Origin: Rhynochetos jubatus
Taxonomy: Eukaryota > Chordata > Aves > Eurypygiformes > Rhynochetidae
DNA length: 64,000 nucleotides
Direction: 5' to 3'
Assembly (NCBI GenBank): GCA_027574665.1
Contig: CM050649.1
Span: forward strand, 63,950,150-64,014,149
How positions within the stretch are numbered: the stretch's first letter is position 1; every line of letters begins with the position of its first letter. The position numbers were made by a program, and so were the translations under genes. This document shows, piece by piece, positions 39,156-51,996 of this stretch. Under the pieces are notes generated by a model. The model searched no databases, was not told the DNA's origin, and saw only the letters and a program-made list of their open reading frames with translations.

Positions 39156-39194
39156 AAAAAAAAAAAAAAAAATTGGAAGCGTTTTTTTTTTTTT
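39156..39194. repeat. A17 ... T13 homopolymer pair
   Basis: A run of 17 A (39156-39172) and a run of 13 T (39182-39194), separated by 9 bases. They can fold into an A:T hairpin and are probably length-variable. Confidence 0.9.
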
Positions 39195-42100
39195 AAATTT
39201 AAAACATGGTCCCTTTCTTAGTGATCACTAAATCATTAGTGATTCTGTGAGCTCCTTTAACTTCCTTTAAGAAAGGGAGAGAATACCCTCATTGAAGGTG
39301 ATGGAAAATGCCACTAGGAAATGCAACAAGAAATCACAGGAGATGGCAGGCAGAGCAAAGCAAGCGTGTATATTTGTTGAGGTTCGAGAGGAAGTTCAGA
39401 AGGAAAAATCTGTTATTATTTTATAGCAGCAGAAATTCAGATAAATCAGTAACAATGAAAGAAGAAAACATCTATTCCACGATCCATCTCTACCCTGTAT
39501 GTAAATTGAATCTTTCCAAGTTATGCCAAGGAGGACTCTCCGTTGAAGCCTTTAAGCCCTTCCCCTGCAGAGTGTGCTCCGTTATCCCACCAGCAGCGGG
39601 ACTGTCATCTCGCAACCCAGAAAGGGGCTTAGGCTACACGAATAGCCAGCACCTCCGTGGAGCCACCCGCCGCCCGGCAAGTTACAGTAGCTGCCAGAGA
39701 AAAACTGTTCCGATGGTAATGTGTTCGGGGTGTCACAGCTTCAAATACAAGCGGTGCCTCAGCAATAAAATGAGTGGGAAGTAATTGTTTGTAATGCCAG
39801 AAACCATGAATCTTTTTCTGTTTTCTCTCATTGTCACAGACTCGCTGCTGCTGAATTAGAGATGCTGATTAAGAACAACAGCAAGCTTTCACAACTCAAC
39901 AAGTTAAGCCATTGTGTCGGTATAATTAGGGAACTACATCTTTTACAGTTCAGTCAAGCGAAGAAATGAACTAGAAAATTTGAGATCTATTTCTAACCGG
40001 GGATTATTTTTTCCCCCCAAGCCCCCACTGACAGCCAGTGTAACAAAATACTTACAGCTCTACTGTGCCTTCATAAGGCAGCACTTTCATGCTCAGAATC
40101 TGATTTTTGGACGGAGAATCTATCTGCCTTTCTATCAATTTGGGTCTCATGCACAAATTCTTACTGGCCTGTACAAACGAAAATGCCGAGGGCTCAATCG
40201 CTCCACCTACCTTACAAATTCGTCTCATCGAGTTTTGTAAAGATGATTTTGTAAATTCAGAATTTCTGATGTACTTTATTTCCAGGAGACATTGCTGTGC
40301 CTGTATGGGAGACAGACACGTGCCAGAATATATCATCTGCTTGAATTTTATTCTCGTACATGCTTGTGCCAGATGATGTAACTTTTATGAGGAAAATGTT
40401 AGCGGGCAAAAAGCGGTTCTGGGAAACTTCTGGGTTCTTGGAACCTCTGGGAACCAGTTTAGCTCCCTGGCTGTCATTACTGGTCATTAATGAGGAAGGC
40501 TTCCCTGGGCTTGTTACGCTGTTAATTGGAGTTTTCCAACTTGAGTGGTAGTCAGCAGGCCATCATTTATTTTTTTTCCAGCTGTGTAATGAGCTGGATT
40601 TAAACATTGGTGGTAGTCTCTCGCTTTGGGCCTTCGCTACAAGCCTTACAAGACCTGGCCAAAGGGATCACAGCCTGACTATGCGGCTGCAACACGCCAT
40701 TTCTTGAGCGATGCCTCCGTACGCTTAGAACACTGTATGAAAACCATTTTGGTTTGGCTGTAGCCTTTATCAACAAAGAACTTGCACTCTGGCTAACCAC
40801 ACTTCCTCAGGCTCCGGAGGATGATCCCGCTCAAGTTTCCAGCGCCTCCTTTTCATTTCGTGGCTCTTAAACGGAGGTCTTGGTGAGTACAGGCGTGTCC
40901 AGCTGAAGCTGAGCCCAACTGAGCTGATCGTAAGCTGCTGGATATCAATAGTTTTAAAAGGAAATCTTGGTAGGTAAGCTTTAAAATAAACTTTGACAAC
41001 ATATAATTTATTATACTGGAAGCAAAAAGCTGTGTTATTTGCCTGGGAGGCCAACAGAAGATTTCCTGGCAGGACCCACACGCATGAACATGTATGAAGA
41101 CTCATGCATGCCTGAGAAACCCTGTGACAGAGACAACTGCATTGATGTGCACATCAGCTGTCCCAGATATTTTGCTCCTGCTGCGTCAAGCTTGTGGCTG
41201 TCAGAGGTAAGAGACATTTGCTTCTCAAGTCTGCAGAACAAGGACAATGCGCTGCTGTCTTGCAGACCCAGGACGGGCATCTCCTCCGTGCACTTTGTCG
41301 GGACTGAGCGTAGGTGGGAGTAAGAAGCAAAGGATGCATTAGGTATCCACGCCCTGGCAGGAAAAAACAGGGACTAGGACAAAATGCTTACATAAGTTGT
41401 CTGTGAAGGGAAGGAGTGCTTAAATCTACTCTGGGCAGTGTTTGGTATGCAAACGTTAATTGCCAGGCTCATTGCTGCATTAGGTGTGTAGGCAATTTAA
41501 TGCAATTTTAGGTTTCCGATGACTGAAAATCACCTCACAAAATTTACTAAAGTTTTAGCACACAAACCAACCACTCTTCTGCTCTCACAGCAGCTTTGCT
41601 CTTGCAATACTTATTAGAAAAACAAAGAGAAAACCCACAAACGCAACTCATTAAACACGTGGGTGAACAGAAGAAAAACACACAGATAAAGGTCACTACA
41701 GGATATAGCGGCTCATCTACAAATGAGAGATAGCTAGTGTTCTAGCCGAACAGCAACAAAAAATGTTATGTGCAAATGCAGAGCTGCTGTGCAGATTAAT
41801 TTCAACCATTCAGCTCAAACAGAAAGGATTTAAATGCAGCCTGAAAGCTTCAAGTTGATCTAAGCACAGTTTCTGCAATACTCCTCGTGTTCCTCTCCCA
41901 GAATAAATTCCTGCTCATGCTGCCTATCACCTTCGGGCTGACTAGGGGAATCTTCTGGGAAAACTTGCCCTCTGCACCTCCTGGAATGATCCTCTGTCCA
42001 GGCAGGCTTCCCACATCATTTTTTAGCTGCTGAACTTGGTTGTATGGAGAAGAGCATGAAGGTGTTATGGCTGGTAGGACTGAACGGGTCCAGTCAGGCT

Positions 42101-42224
42101 GCTCCAGCTTGTTGGCCGTGAGGTTCATCAGCCGAGGTTGGAGCACGTATTCAAACTCCCTGTACCTCTGCTCTGCCTACAGGAACCTTTATTGTAGTTT
42201 GCGGTGCTGTTTGGGGGTTTTTCT

Positions 42225-42240
42225 TGGTGGTGGTGGTGGT
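42225..42240. repeat. (TGG)n short microsatellite
   Basis: Five perfect TGG units followed by degenerate G/T-rich sequence. Confidence 0.85.
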
Positions 42241-45200
42241 AGTTGGTTTTCCTTTTGTCCTTCCTTCACTGTCCTCAGTTTTCTCACCTACAGGCTTGTT
42301 TTGTTTATCCTCTTGCTGGATGGTCCGGTCACCCAACCTCCAGGGAAGGGCACTGACCCACCTGAGGCTGAAGCAGCGGGAGCTTCAGCTGCCCCCGGCG
42401 GGAGCTATAGAGATCTGTTTGTGTTTGTTTTGATACTGGGGCAAAATGGAAGGAAGCCCCTATTTTACATCTTGTTTTGACGAATTGCCATACTTTGTGG
42501 TTTTACTGTTTGGGGCTTTTTTTCATGATTTCCCCTTCAGCCTGCCGTTGGGAAACACACCCTGAGAACACTGCCAGGCTATCGGTGTAACAGCCAAAAA
42601 TTGTACTGAATTTTCGAATATTTTATGTATTTGAAATTGTTGCCACAGCTGCCTCCATCGGAGTTCTGCTGATGCACAGTTACCTCAAGCAAGGTGACTG
42701 ATCTGGACCTTTCCTGACTGATGGCCCTGAGCTGGGCTGAAATGGGGGCCTGGGCTGTGGGCAGGGAGGGGTGGCCCCGGGGTGGGCTGGGCAGGGACAG
42801 TGGTGTCTCTGTGTGCCCTCGGTGGCCCAGCACTTGGTAATTAACAACTTTCTGCACTCTTGCCTTTCATTTCTGCCAAGAGTCGCTTTGAGGGGCGTGC
42901 TGGGCACCCACCTACATCCAAGCTGATGTGCTGCTCTAAGAACCAGGCTCTCCCACCTGTGCTCACTAATAATTGTGGCAAGAATGGAAACACACCAGTG
43001 GGTTATCACCTTGGAAGGCTTAGTCTGCACCCTCCTATCCCCAGAGCAAGCATAACGTGCATGGCAAGGGTGTATCTCCCCTGAGTCTCCTTCTTGCACC
43101 CACAGCTGCTTCGCAAAGGGCGCGGGGTGTCCTCTTGATAATCAGGACGGTTTCGAGTAACTTCTCTGCCACGAAGGGTCATGCCTGCTTCCGAACCAAA
43201 CAAAACCAGGTAGCTAAGCAGCCCCTTTATATTTCAGCTATTTTGGGGGTTTATCCACTCAGTCTCGGTGAACAGACTTCCAAATGGTTTTCAGTCAAGC
43301 TCACAGTCTACTGTGTGACTTGAAATAAAGGTGTTTCTTAGTAGCGGTGTCACCTTGCCTTTCAAGTAACTCAGCCGTAGCAGTCTTTCACCTGATGAAG
43401 ACAGTGGACCTCTGAGGCTCTGGATTGATTCATCTCCCAAGGGACCTCCTGAATACGCAGACCAGGTCAGCAGTACTGGCAACCTGGCTTACTGACAGTC
43501 ACCAAGGATATCCCAGCCATGCCTGGTGCTTTGGGAAACTCTTTAATCTCGGTTCCCTCATTCTTGATCCATTTTGTTTGTTGCTCTTCTTATAAAACTC
43601 TTATTTTTTCTCTGATCTGCAACACGAACGCTCTCCACCCAAGACTACCTTGGACTTTGATGTACCACACCTTACAGTACCAACAAGAGGGTTTTGTATG
43701 GAAGTCTGAATCACCACTTTTCACAGCAGTTTGGCTTTACTGACTTCAGGGGTTCAGATGGTGCCTGGCGATTGCTCAGGGATTGCTCAGTGCCTTCCCT
43801 CTTCCTCTGGGAAGCCTGACAGCATTTCTTCTGGGAAGTCAAATAGATCCTTTTGCCTAAATGTTTTGTCTGGGATCTCAGATGTCTGATGTCTGTTTAC
43901 TTGGTTAATTTATCTTTATCCTGTGGGAGTGCTAAAAAAATTGAGTTTCTCTTTAGAGGGCTTCTGTAAAAAAACATAAAGTAATTAAAATTATCTGCAT
44001 CTCTGTTAGGAGAGCTGTTTTCCTTCCTTACACGGCCCAGGGAAGAGCTCCCCGTGATCTGAGTTCCAGCCCTACATGTTGCAGGATGGAGTTTTACTGC
44101 CTCAACCACAATTCCTTCTGCCCAATCCTGCGCTCAGATAGAAAACATTTAACGTCCTTTCTGATTTAATTAGCAATGCCTCTCATTGACTCAGGCTGAA
44201 AGTAAAACTGGCATCAACACCAAACTCTATGGCTTTGCTGAATGCTGTCTGTCTCGCTTTCTGCTGCCACTGAATGAGAAGATAATCAAGAAAATTAAAA
44301 CAATTTGCCAGGTTTAATGGCATTTAGTGATTTGTCTCAATGATGGACGTTCGTCAGCCATCAGTAACCACATCAGCAATCAGTAGGTAAGGAGATATCT
44401 CCTCAGCTGAAGAAATACACAGGCTTCCACTGTAGCATTTAGAGGAAATTAAACATGTGAAAGGATTTTAAAATTCAAAATAGGTTTATCTATTTCAGTT
44501 TGGGAAAAATCCAGGCCAAATGAAACAGCACATAGCTAATATTTCAATCCCAATCAATTTGCCAGTCAAACTGGACCGCTGTCTTCCTATTATCATTTTA
44601 AGATACGTAATTTTGCAGCTCAGTAATAAAAAAATTAATTTTCTTTGAATAGCATAGCTTTCGCGACAGACTAAACCAGATTACTTCTAACCAAACCAGA
44701 AAGGGTATTTTGTGACTGCACGTCGCAGTTCTCCATCTCGTATTAACTAGATCTGCTCTTCACGTTAGCCCTTTCTGTGTCAACCTGCCTCAGTCCAGAA
44801 GCAGCATCCTTGGAAGATGACCCTTTGGATGCGGCTGCAAGAATCATACGCTCTGCAGCATGAAACAGCTACGGTTTCAGTTTGGTAGAGTGGTGTACTC
44901 GTGCTACCTGTGTTACCTATTGCCAGAGATGGGATTTATTATCTATTGCTGATGTAGAAAACTAGATTTAGAGGTTGAAATACAATAAAATTAACTCAAG
45001 AAAATATGTCACCAAAGCTACACTACATAATATTAATTTACAATGAAACTAATTAAGGCATAAATTGAATTAAAGTCAGGTCTTGTTTGTTTTTTTTTTA
45101 TTATGCTATGGTCAGTACAGAAATTCAATATCAAACCCATTCTGTTCATACCAAGATTGCCTTCCCTTATATAAACTCTAAAAATGACTTTGAGTTTGAC

Positions 45201-45719
45201 CAAGAAGTCTAGACTAGAGAATTTTACTGAATAAACACAAAGTGTAGCTGAACAGAAAAATAAAATTACTCTTGTCTGAATCACAAACTCAGAACCAGTT
45301 ACAGAGGTTCCTTTAGTTTTTGTTATGATGATTATTGCTGTTATTCTCACGTTACAGTCACAGAGCCTTTATAATACAAACATTAGCAAAATAGTTTCAG
45401 TGGGACTCTTAACGACCCTTAATTAAACAAGAGCACATCATATACTCAATCTCAAGGTTATTTTAGATGCATAGAATAGTTCAGAGACCCTTTTTAAGAA
45501 AATAATTAGGCTCATGTTAAATCTGAGGAAATTTTTCTTACCTACACTTTCCTATCACTGGCCTCACCGACAGCTTTTTTTCTCCACCCCCAGCCCTACC
45601 GCCTTCAGCTCTAAAAATCACTTTATGCAGTTCAGCACCTCCCTGGAGCTCTGGCTGGAGCGCTGCTGATGCACTCGGAGCTTCTGCACTCTGAGAGCTT
45701 TTCCTTGTTGATCTGACTG

Positions 45720-46562
45720 ATCTGCCTGAGGGTGGGAAGGCTCTGCAGAGGGATCTGGACAGGCTGGGTCCATGGGCCGAGGCCAGCTGTAGGAGGTGCA
45801 ACAAGGCCAAGTGCCGGGTCCTGCCCTTGGGCCACAACAACCCCACACAATGCTACCCGCTTGGGGACAAGTGGCTGGAAAGCTGCCCATCGGAAAAGGA
45901 CCTGGGGGTGTTGGTCAACAGCCGGATGAACATGAGCCAGCCGTGTGCCCAGGTGGCCAAGAAGGCCAGTGGCATCCTGGCCTGCATCAGGAACAGTGTG
46001 GCCAGCAGGACTGGGGCAGTGACTGTCCCCCTGTACTGGGCACTGGTGAGGCCGTACCCCAAATCCTGTGTTCAGTTTTGGGCCCCTCACTGCAAGAAAG
46101 ACACTGAGGGGCTGGAGCGTGTCCAGAGAAGGGCAACGGAGCTGGGGAAGGGTCTGAGCACAAGTGCTGTGAGGAGCAGCTGAGGGAGCTGGGGGTGTTC
46201 ACCCTGGAGAAGAGGAGGCTCAGGGGAGACCTGATCGCTCTCTACAGCTGCCTGAAAGGAGGGTGCAGAGAGGTGGGGGTTGGTCTCTTCTCCCAAGTGA
46301 CAAGTGATAGGATGAGAGGAAACAGCCTCAAGTGGTGCCAGGGGAGGATTAGATTGGATATTAGGAAAAACTTCACTGAAAGGATTGTCAGGCACTGTAA
46401 CAGGCTGCCCAGGGAGGTGGTGGACCCACCATCCCTGGAGGGATTTCAGAGATGTGTGGACAAAGTGCTTAGGGACATGGTCTAGTGGTGGACGTGGCAG
46501 TGTTAGGTCAAGGGTTGGACTTTATGATCTTAAAGGTCTTTTACAACCTGAAAGATTCTAAT
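45720..46562 (+). mobile_element. CR1 LINE, 5'-truncated, sense orientation
   Basis: Begins at tctgcctgagggtgggaagg in the late RT region of ORF2 and runs to a diverged CR1 3' end (ggacatggtctagtggtgg, then acctgaaagattctaa). The frame at 45827-46183 still encodes ORF2 C-terminal blocks such as [20 protein letters not shown] and [16 protein letters not shown]. It is of the same subfamily as the older CR1 at 18672-21042 and served to show where that element is interrupted. Confidence 0.93.
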
Positions 46563-47002
46563 TTCAATGGCCCACACCGTTGCCTTCCCAGACATCTTGG
46601 ACAAACTTAAAATGGTTAGTTGGACTAATGTTTGCTGGACGTATGCAGACTGGTTGCAGGAGCTCAGCTGATCTGCATATTCTCAGCAAATTTGAAATGT
46701 CTAAAAGGTGCTGAGCCTTTTCGGCCTTACTGCTTATCTCTTTGGCTGTGTCTGGTTTGGCTGAACATAGACACACGCCCCTTACACATGGCATCCGCAA
46801 AGCTGTCACTGCCCTCGTCACAACATTAAAAAAACCCCAAACATGGGGATGGGTGTTGCTTCGTCAATAATAATAAATAAGTAAAAATAAAAGGTGGGGA
46901 AAAGCCTAGGGCTCACCTGCTCTGTTTCCCCAGCCCTCGGGGCTCTGGAAGGGCAGAGTCTGACACTGCAGGCGAGGAGCTCATGTGATAAAATGCCATT
47001 TT

Positions 47003-47132
47003 CATAGAATCACAGAATGGTTTGGGTTGGAAGGGACCTTTAAATCTCACCTAGTCCAACTCCTTCCAATGAGCAGGGACATCTTCAACTGGATCAGGTG
47101 GCTCAAAGCCCCCTCCAGCCTGGCCTTGAATG
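47003..47132 (-). mobile_element. CR1 LINE 3'-end fragment
   Basis: Starts with the terminal motif tcatagaatcacagaatggt, followed by gggttggaagggacctttaa and blocks ending in ccagcctggccttgaatg. A 5'-truncated copy of about 130 bases. Confidence 0.9.
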
Positions 47133-47741
47133 AAGCACAGTGCTTCTCGTCAGTTTGAGGGGAAGTGGGGAGCATCTGGGAGGCTTAGCTGTTGACAGTG
47201 GGATGTTCTCTTTCCACATGCTTATTTGTAGAGTCTGGACAGTAATTTTTTCCTCAGATAGCTAATATATTAGACTTGATTCTCTTTTTAGGAACTCCAC
47301 AATTTACAGATCAATCAGGTATAAGACTAATGGCCACTTGAATTTGAAGTAGGTCACTAAAAACGCAGTTATTTTTAAGTAAGCAGCTTAACAAGTGCTC
47401 ACCGTTTTCCACATTACAGCCTCTGTTGTTCTGATACCTTTCTCCAGAAAAATAGTATGACTCATAAAACAGGTTTTAAAATTCTCAAAATCTTAAAAAT
47501 GTCATCGTTTCAGTAGAAGTGACTACAGAAATTACCATTAGAAACAAACCTCTAACACGACAAAGCCAGCTGCTCAAACATCAGTTCATTAGAAAATTAC
47601 AACCAAGAACCAATGATTACTTTAATCATCTCTGCTTTTCCTTAGGATTACCCAAAACCAGATGACTATCCTTGCTCTTGGTAACATGGCAGGTGGGGTA
47701 GCTTTCCTGTTTGAAACTGGGTCATGGATCACCTGACTCAT

Positions 47742-47772
47742 CTCTATCAAGATTTCTGAAATCTTGATAGAG
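47742..47772. repeat. Perfect 14-bp inverted repeat with a 3-base loop
   Basis: Left arm ctctatcaagattt (47742-47755), loop ctg, right arm aaatcttgatagag (47759-47772). There is no mismatch in the stem; pairing does not extend beyond it. Confidence 0.95.
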
Positions 47773-50700
47773 GAAATCTGCATGAAAGCTTACCAAAAGG
47801 AAACCATTTGACCTATTCCTAGGCCTGCTTTTCTCTTCTTGTGTAAGCCCGCGCCTCAGCAGTCAATGCCCATCACCCTGCTGCGGTACTCAGGAGCCCA
47901 CACTGCTTTTACAGCTGGCAGAGGCTGGTTGTCACTGGGATTTTGTACCCCAGGCAAGTCTGACATGGCCGTGTGGCTTGTAAGCCCATGCAGGGGTTTG
48001 TGTGTGTTACGCTGGTCATTTAAAGGAATTGCTAAATTAAAATCCCACTGCTCAAATTGAAAAAGCCTCTGTGCCAGCAGCTTCCTAATTTGCTCAGGCA
48101 CTTTGGCAGAAAACATCTGCTGGATATTTCCATTGGATGTTGGCATAAATGAAGGAGGGTATCAGAGCAGACTGCAGAACATCACCTCGTACAGCAGGTT
48201 TTTTTTTTTCATGTTTAAAAATGTATGATTATGCCAGTGGGTCTCATTGTTATGCTGATATGCCCCTGTATTTATGTGCGTTGCAGCTGTGAAATGCAAA
48301 CGATGATAGTGATGTTCTGGTTATTTAGGTGCCAAAGACCATAGGGTGAGCGTGGTCTCAATGTGTGCCCGATGTCCTTTGTCACTAGTGCTGTACACAC
48401 CAAATGTAATATTTCAAGCATTTAATGGCTTTATGCTGCAAAATGCTGGGTACTCCCACCTCTGTTTCTGCTGAAAGCGAAACATGCTCCTGCTGCACTG
48501 GAAAAACTCAACTCCTGTTCTGTTGGCTTGGGGCGTGTATTAACCTACCAGAGTTACTCCTATTTGAAGTGCAGCGGTGTAGCCATACAGCTGTGCAGCC
48601 TTACCAAAAATAACACCAGGCTCCGTTTAAGGAAGTAAAGGTTGGAAACACCAGCTTTGTTAATGAATTGAAGTTCCTGGTGAGGAACGTTTAGGATTTA
48701 AATGTCCTAGCATAAAGTGCTAATTCTCAGCATTCATTTGTCTGGGTTGATCTTGACTAGGAATACTACTGTAATAATTAAAATAAGGACAAATACGCAG
48801 CTCTTTGCAACAAGTGAAAACAGCATGGTCATTAAAAGGACACAACATAAATATCCAGGTTTCAGGATAAATTGGAAATTCAGTGCTCCTCCGGCCACAC
48901 CACCTGCGACGACCCAAAGGCAGACCTCGGCTGGTGTAGTATCTAGAGATAAAACAATTTGCAGCACAGGGGAATAAAAGTATCTCTGCAGCGGACAGAT
49001 TAAGCTGCTTTTTTTTTTGCATTCTAATCTGTTAATCATGTACAGAGCTTAAGTATATCTCGAGGCAGACCAGACATTGAATGATTTAATTTTGCGCTAT
49101 TTATTGAACTGGATTTAATTTGAAGATACGCTGTTATCCGCTGCTCAGCAGTTCTTCAAAGAAAAAATGAATGTCCATAATGAGATTTCTACCGTGAATC
49201 AGTGATTGTGTGTTTAAAATGGGTCACGGGGCTGGCCTTTCCAGGCTCCTGTGACAGCAGCTGCATTTACGACAGTCAAGCGGGCTAACCTTTGCAGAAT
49301 TCACTCGGGGGTCAAATCTGGGGGCACTCTATTTAAAGTACCTACCATCCTGTTTGTTTGTTTGTTTAAAAACTGGGTGATGGGGGTCAGTAGCTGAAAG
49401 CAACCTCAGCCCGCACAGAAAGCAGGGAATAAAAATTAAAAGAAGGGGTGTTTGGCGGTGAGGGGATGGAATGGTGAGTCCGAGCTCAGCCGAGAGGGTG
49501 GAAGCTGGTGACCCTGCCAGCCCAGGAGAGAGTCTACAGCAATTCCTGGGGAGAAAGGGGCAGGCCCCACATTCAGAAGCTGAAAAGGGCCAGGATGCTG
49601 AGAATGCGTAAATGTGGTCTGGCACCCGTAATGCACATAATTGCTGACAGCATCACAGCAAATCCCAGAGGGAGAGAAACAGCCAAACACGGAAATGTGC
49701 TTTGGGACAGGATGAAAAAACAGCTAAATAATGGAGACTATTAAAGAGTGATGAAAAGAGGCTTCTATTAATTTCCAAATGTTTTCTTTTTATAGTTTCT
49801 GGAAGGCTGTGAGCTCCTCCTGCAATGCTTTTACCAACAAAGCCTTTCTTGAATTTTGTGTGTGTGATTTTAGAGCTGAATGAACCAAACACCAGAAGAT
49901 CCACTAGCCAGGCCTGGAAACGCTGTGCTTGTTCAGGATAGGGTCAGATATTCTGGAGGCACTGCAAGATGTGGGACGGTGTATTTTCAAGTGATCGGTG
50001 TCCGCACCGTGTCCTTGCTGATGCTGTGCACAGGAGTGCCTGTTTCTAACGCTTAGTCCCTGTTCACATTGGTCCTGCTGTCACATCTGCTGCTACTCCA
50101 TCACACGTGGGACTTGGAAGTGCTGGCCAGCAGCAAAGCCTGTGTGCTCCTTCGGGCAGTGACTGTTGGCTGCTGGAACCTTTCTTTTGGCTGGGAATGT
50201 GAGGAAATATTTTTGTGAGGAACTAAGAAAATAAAATATAACCTAAAATATTCAGGTAAACAGGTGTGTTTGTTAGATCATCTACTCCCTTGCCACGTAC
50301 GCTGGCTGACTTCATTTAGCACAGTGAAAGACACAGGTATACCTTCCATGATTTCCAGATTTAAAACTGGAGAGCAAAGCAGAGAATCCGATCCCTCATG
50401 AACTGAATATATCAGGAAAACAATAAAGAGGTTAAATATAAATTTGCCAGTGCCATCCTAACGCATCCATCTTTGTCTCTCTCTACCTGTTCTGAGTAAG
50501 ACAAGGAGTACTTTCAGTGCTCACCAAGAATTTTGATGTTTGATCCCCTTCTCACCTCAGTTTCCTCCTAGCCACGTTCCTGGCTTGGTTACAAAATTTA
50601 TTCGCATAGTAAACATACATTTTTGGGGTATGAATTGGAAAGGAATGCTAACCACCAGAGGAATAACTGTGTGGTGAAGATGGAGGCATACCTCACCTTT

Positions 50701-51932
50701 CCACCCAGGGAGGGCTATAGTTCTTGAGTACGGTAGGTGGGTTTGGTGGAGTGGGGCAATTAAGGGAAAAATTCTTTATTTGTTGTCACTGCACTCCTAA
50801 ATATTTTCCTTGGGTTTACTGATAAAATCCTCAGGGCTGAAAGTGCTGAAAAGGAAAGGGTGTATGAATCAATATAAACGTTTTCCTTCTCCTGAGCAGC
50901 TGTTTGTACAAGACCACAGCCATGGGTGCCCACCTGCCCCAGTTACTTGCTGGTACTTAGCAGTGTTTTGGACACATGAGAAAGGTTACTTCTGGGGTTT
51001 TTTTCAAGTTCATGAAAAGTATGGAGGACATTTTGAGGGGGTTTTGGGTGGGAATTGTGGCCATCATAGGTCAAGGTGCTCCTGGAGGGCCTAGCTAACT
51101 GCATCCAAACACAAACTTGAAGAATACTGAAAAATGAATCCTATGATGATTATGAGGGGTGTTACATTCCCTCTGTAATGCAGTCAACCTGTGGGCAATG
51201 AGATGCTGTATCTGACAGCACTCGCAGAGAAGCACTTTCTTTTCTTCACACCTCCGTACTTCTTCACACCCCATCAGCCCATTTTAATCACTGACTCATA
51301 AACAGCTTGGAGGCGATTGCACTTACTCCTCTTTGTTGATCTATTTCCGGATCAGAATGAGACTTTCAGGCAAATAAAGTGACCTTTTCCAAGCCAGTTG
51401 TTTCTTTGGCCACCACAGTCTCCTCAGAAACATGCCATTTTGGTTGCAGGCCTGCATCTTTCCCTTTTGCTATGACAGCTGCACATTTATCGCCTCCAGC
51501 CCAAGGCACTTTATGCTCCTCAGCATCTTGGACATCAGTTCAACATCTGTTGGTCTGGTCACACAGGCATAAAAACCTGATTATTTCATAATTGGCTAAC
51601 TCTCATCATGTAAAAAGTTGTTTATTCCATTCCCAAGGGCCACAGTTTCATGTCTATCTGTTCTAGTCAATGACCGATGGCACACAGATCAATATCTTAA
51701 CAAAATTAGGGTTGTCTGTAATAGCACCAACCCTTCAGTAAGTCTTCCTTGGCTTTCCTGACAATCTGTTAATGATTAAACAGAGTGACAATGTCACTGA
51801 CCCCTCATGACTGTCCTGCTATCATTTCACATGCTGAGAAAGACTGGACTCACTGCTAGTTTGGCTACATGCCTTGAGGGGCAGCTGCCTTTGGCTGCTC
51901 CAATTTTACACGTAGACATTTTGCCTGGGCTT

Positions 51933-51996
51933 CACAGAATCACAGGATGGTTGAGGCTGGAAGGGAGCCCTGGAGGTCCTCTGGTCCAACGGCCAC
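51933..51996 (-). mobile_element. CR1 LINE 3'-end scrap
   Basis: About 60 bases with cacagaatcacaggatggtt, ggctggaaggga and tggtccaac, the reverse complement of a CR1 terminus of a diverged subfamily. Confidence 0.82.

Larger units (their letters stand above)
35061..45719. other. Upstream flank of CHST7, no gene recognised
   Basis: About 10.7 kb without recognised coding exons or large transposons. Contents: a moderately CpG-rich stretch to about 36 kb, an A17/T13 pair at 39156-39194, a (GGT)n run at 42225-42240, and several AT-rich, motif-dense blocks that may be conserved noncoding elements (37845-37960, 39785-39965, 41405-41530, 44155-44420). Open frames such as 39308-39784 and 42040-42480 show no family resemblance. 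Confidence 0.55.
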
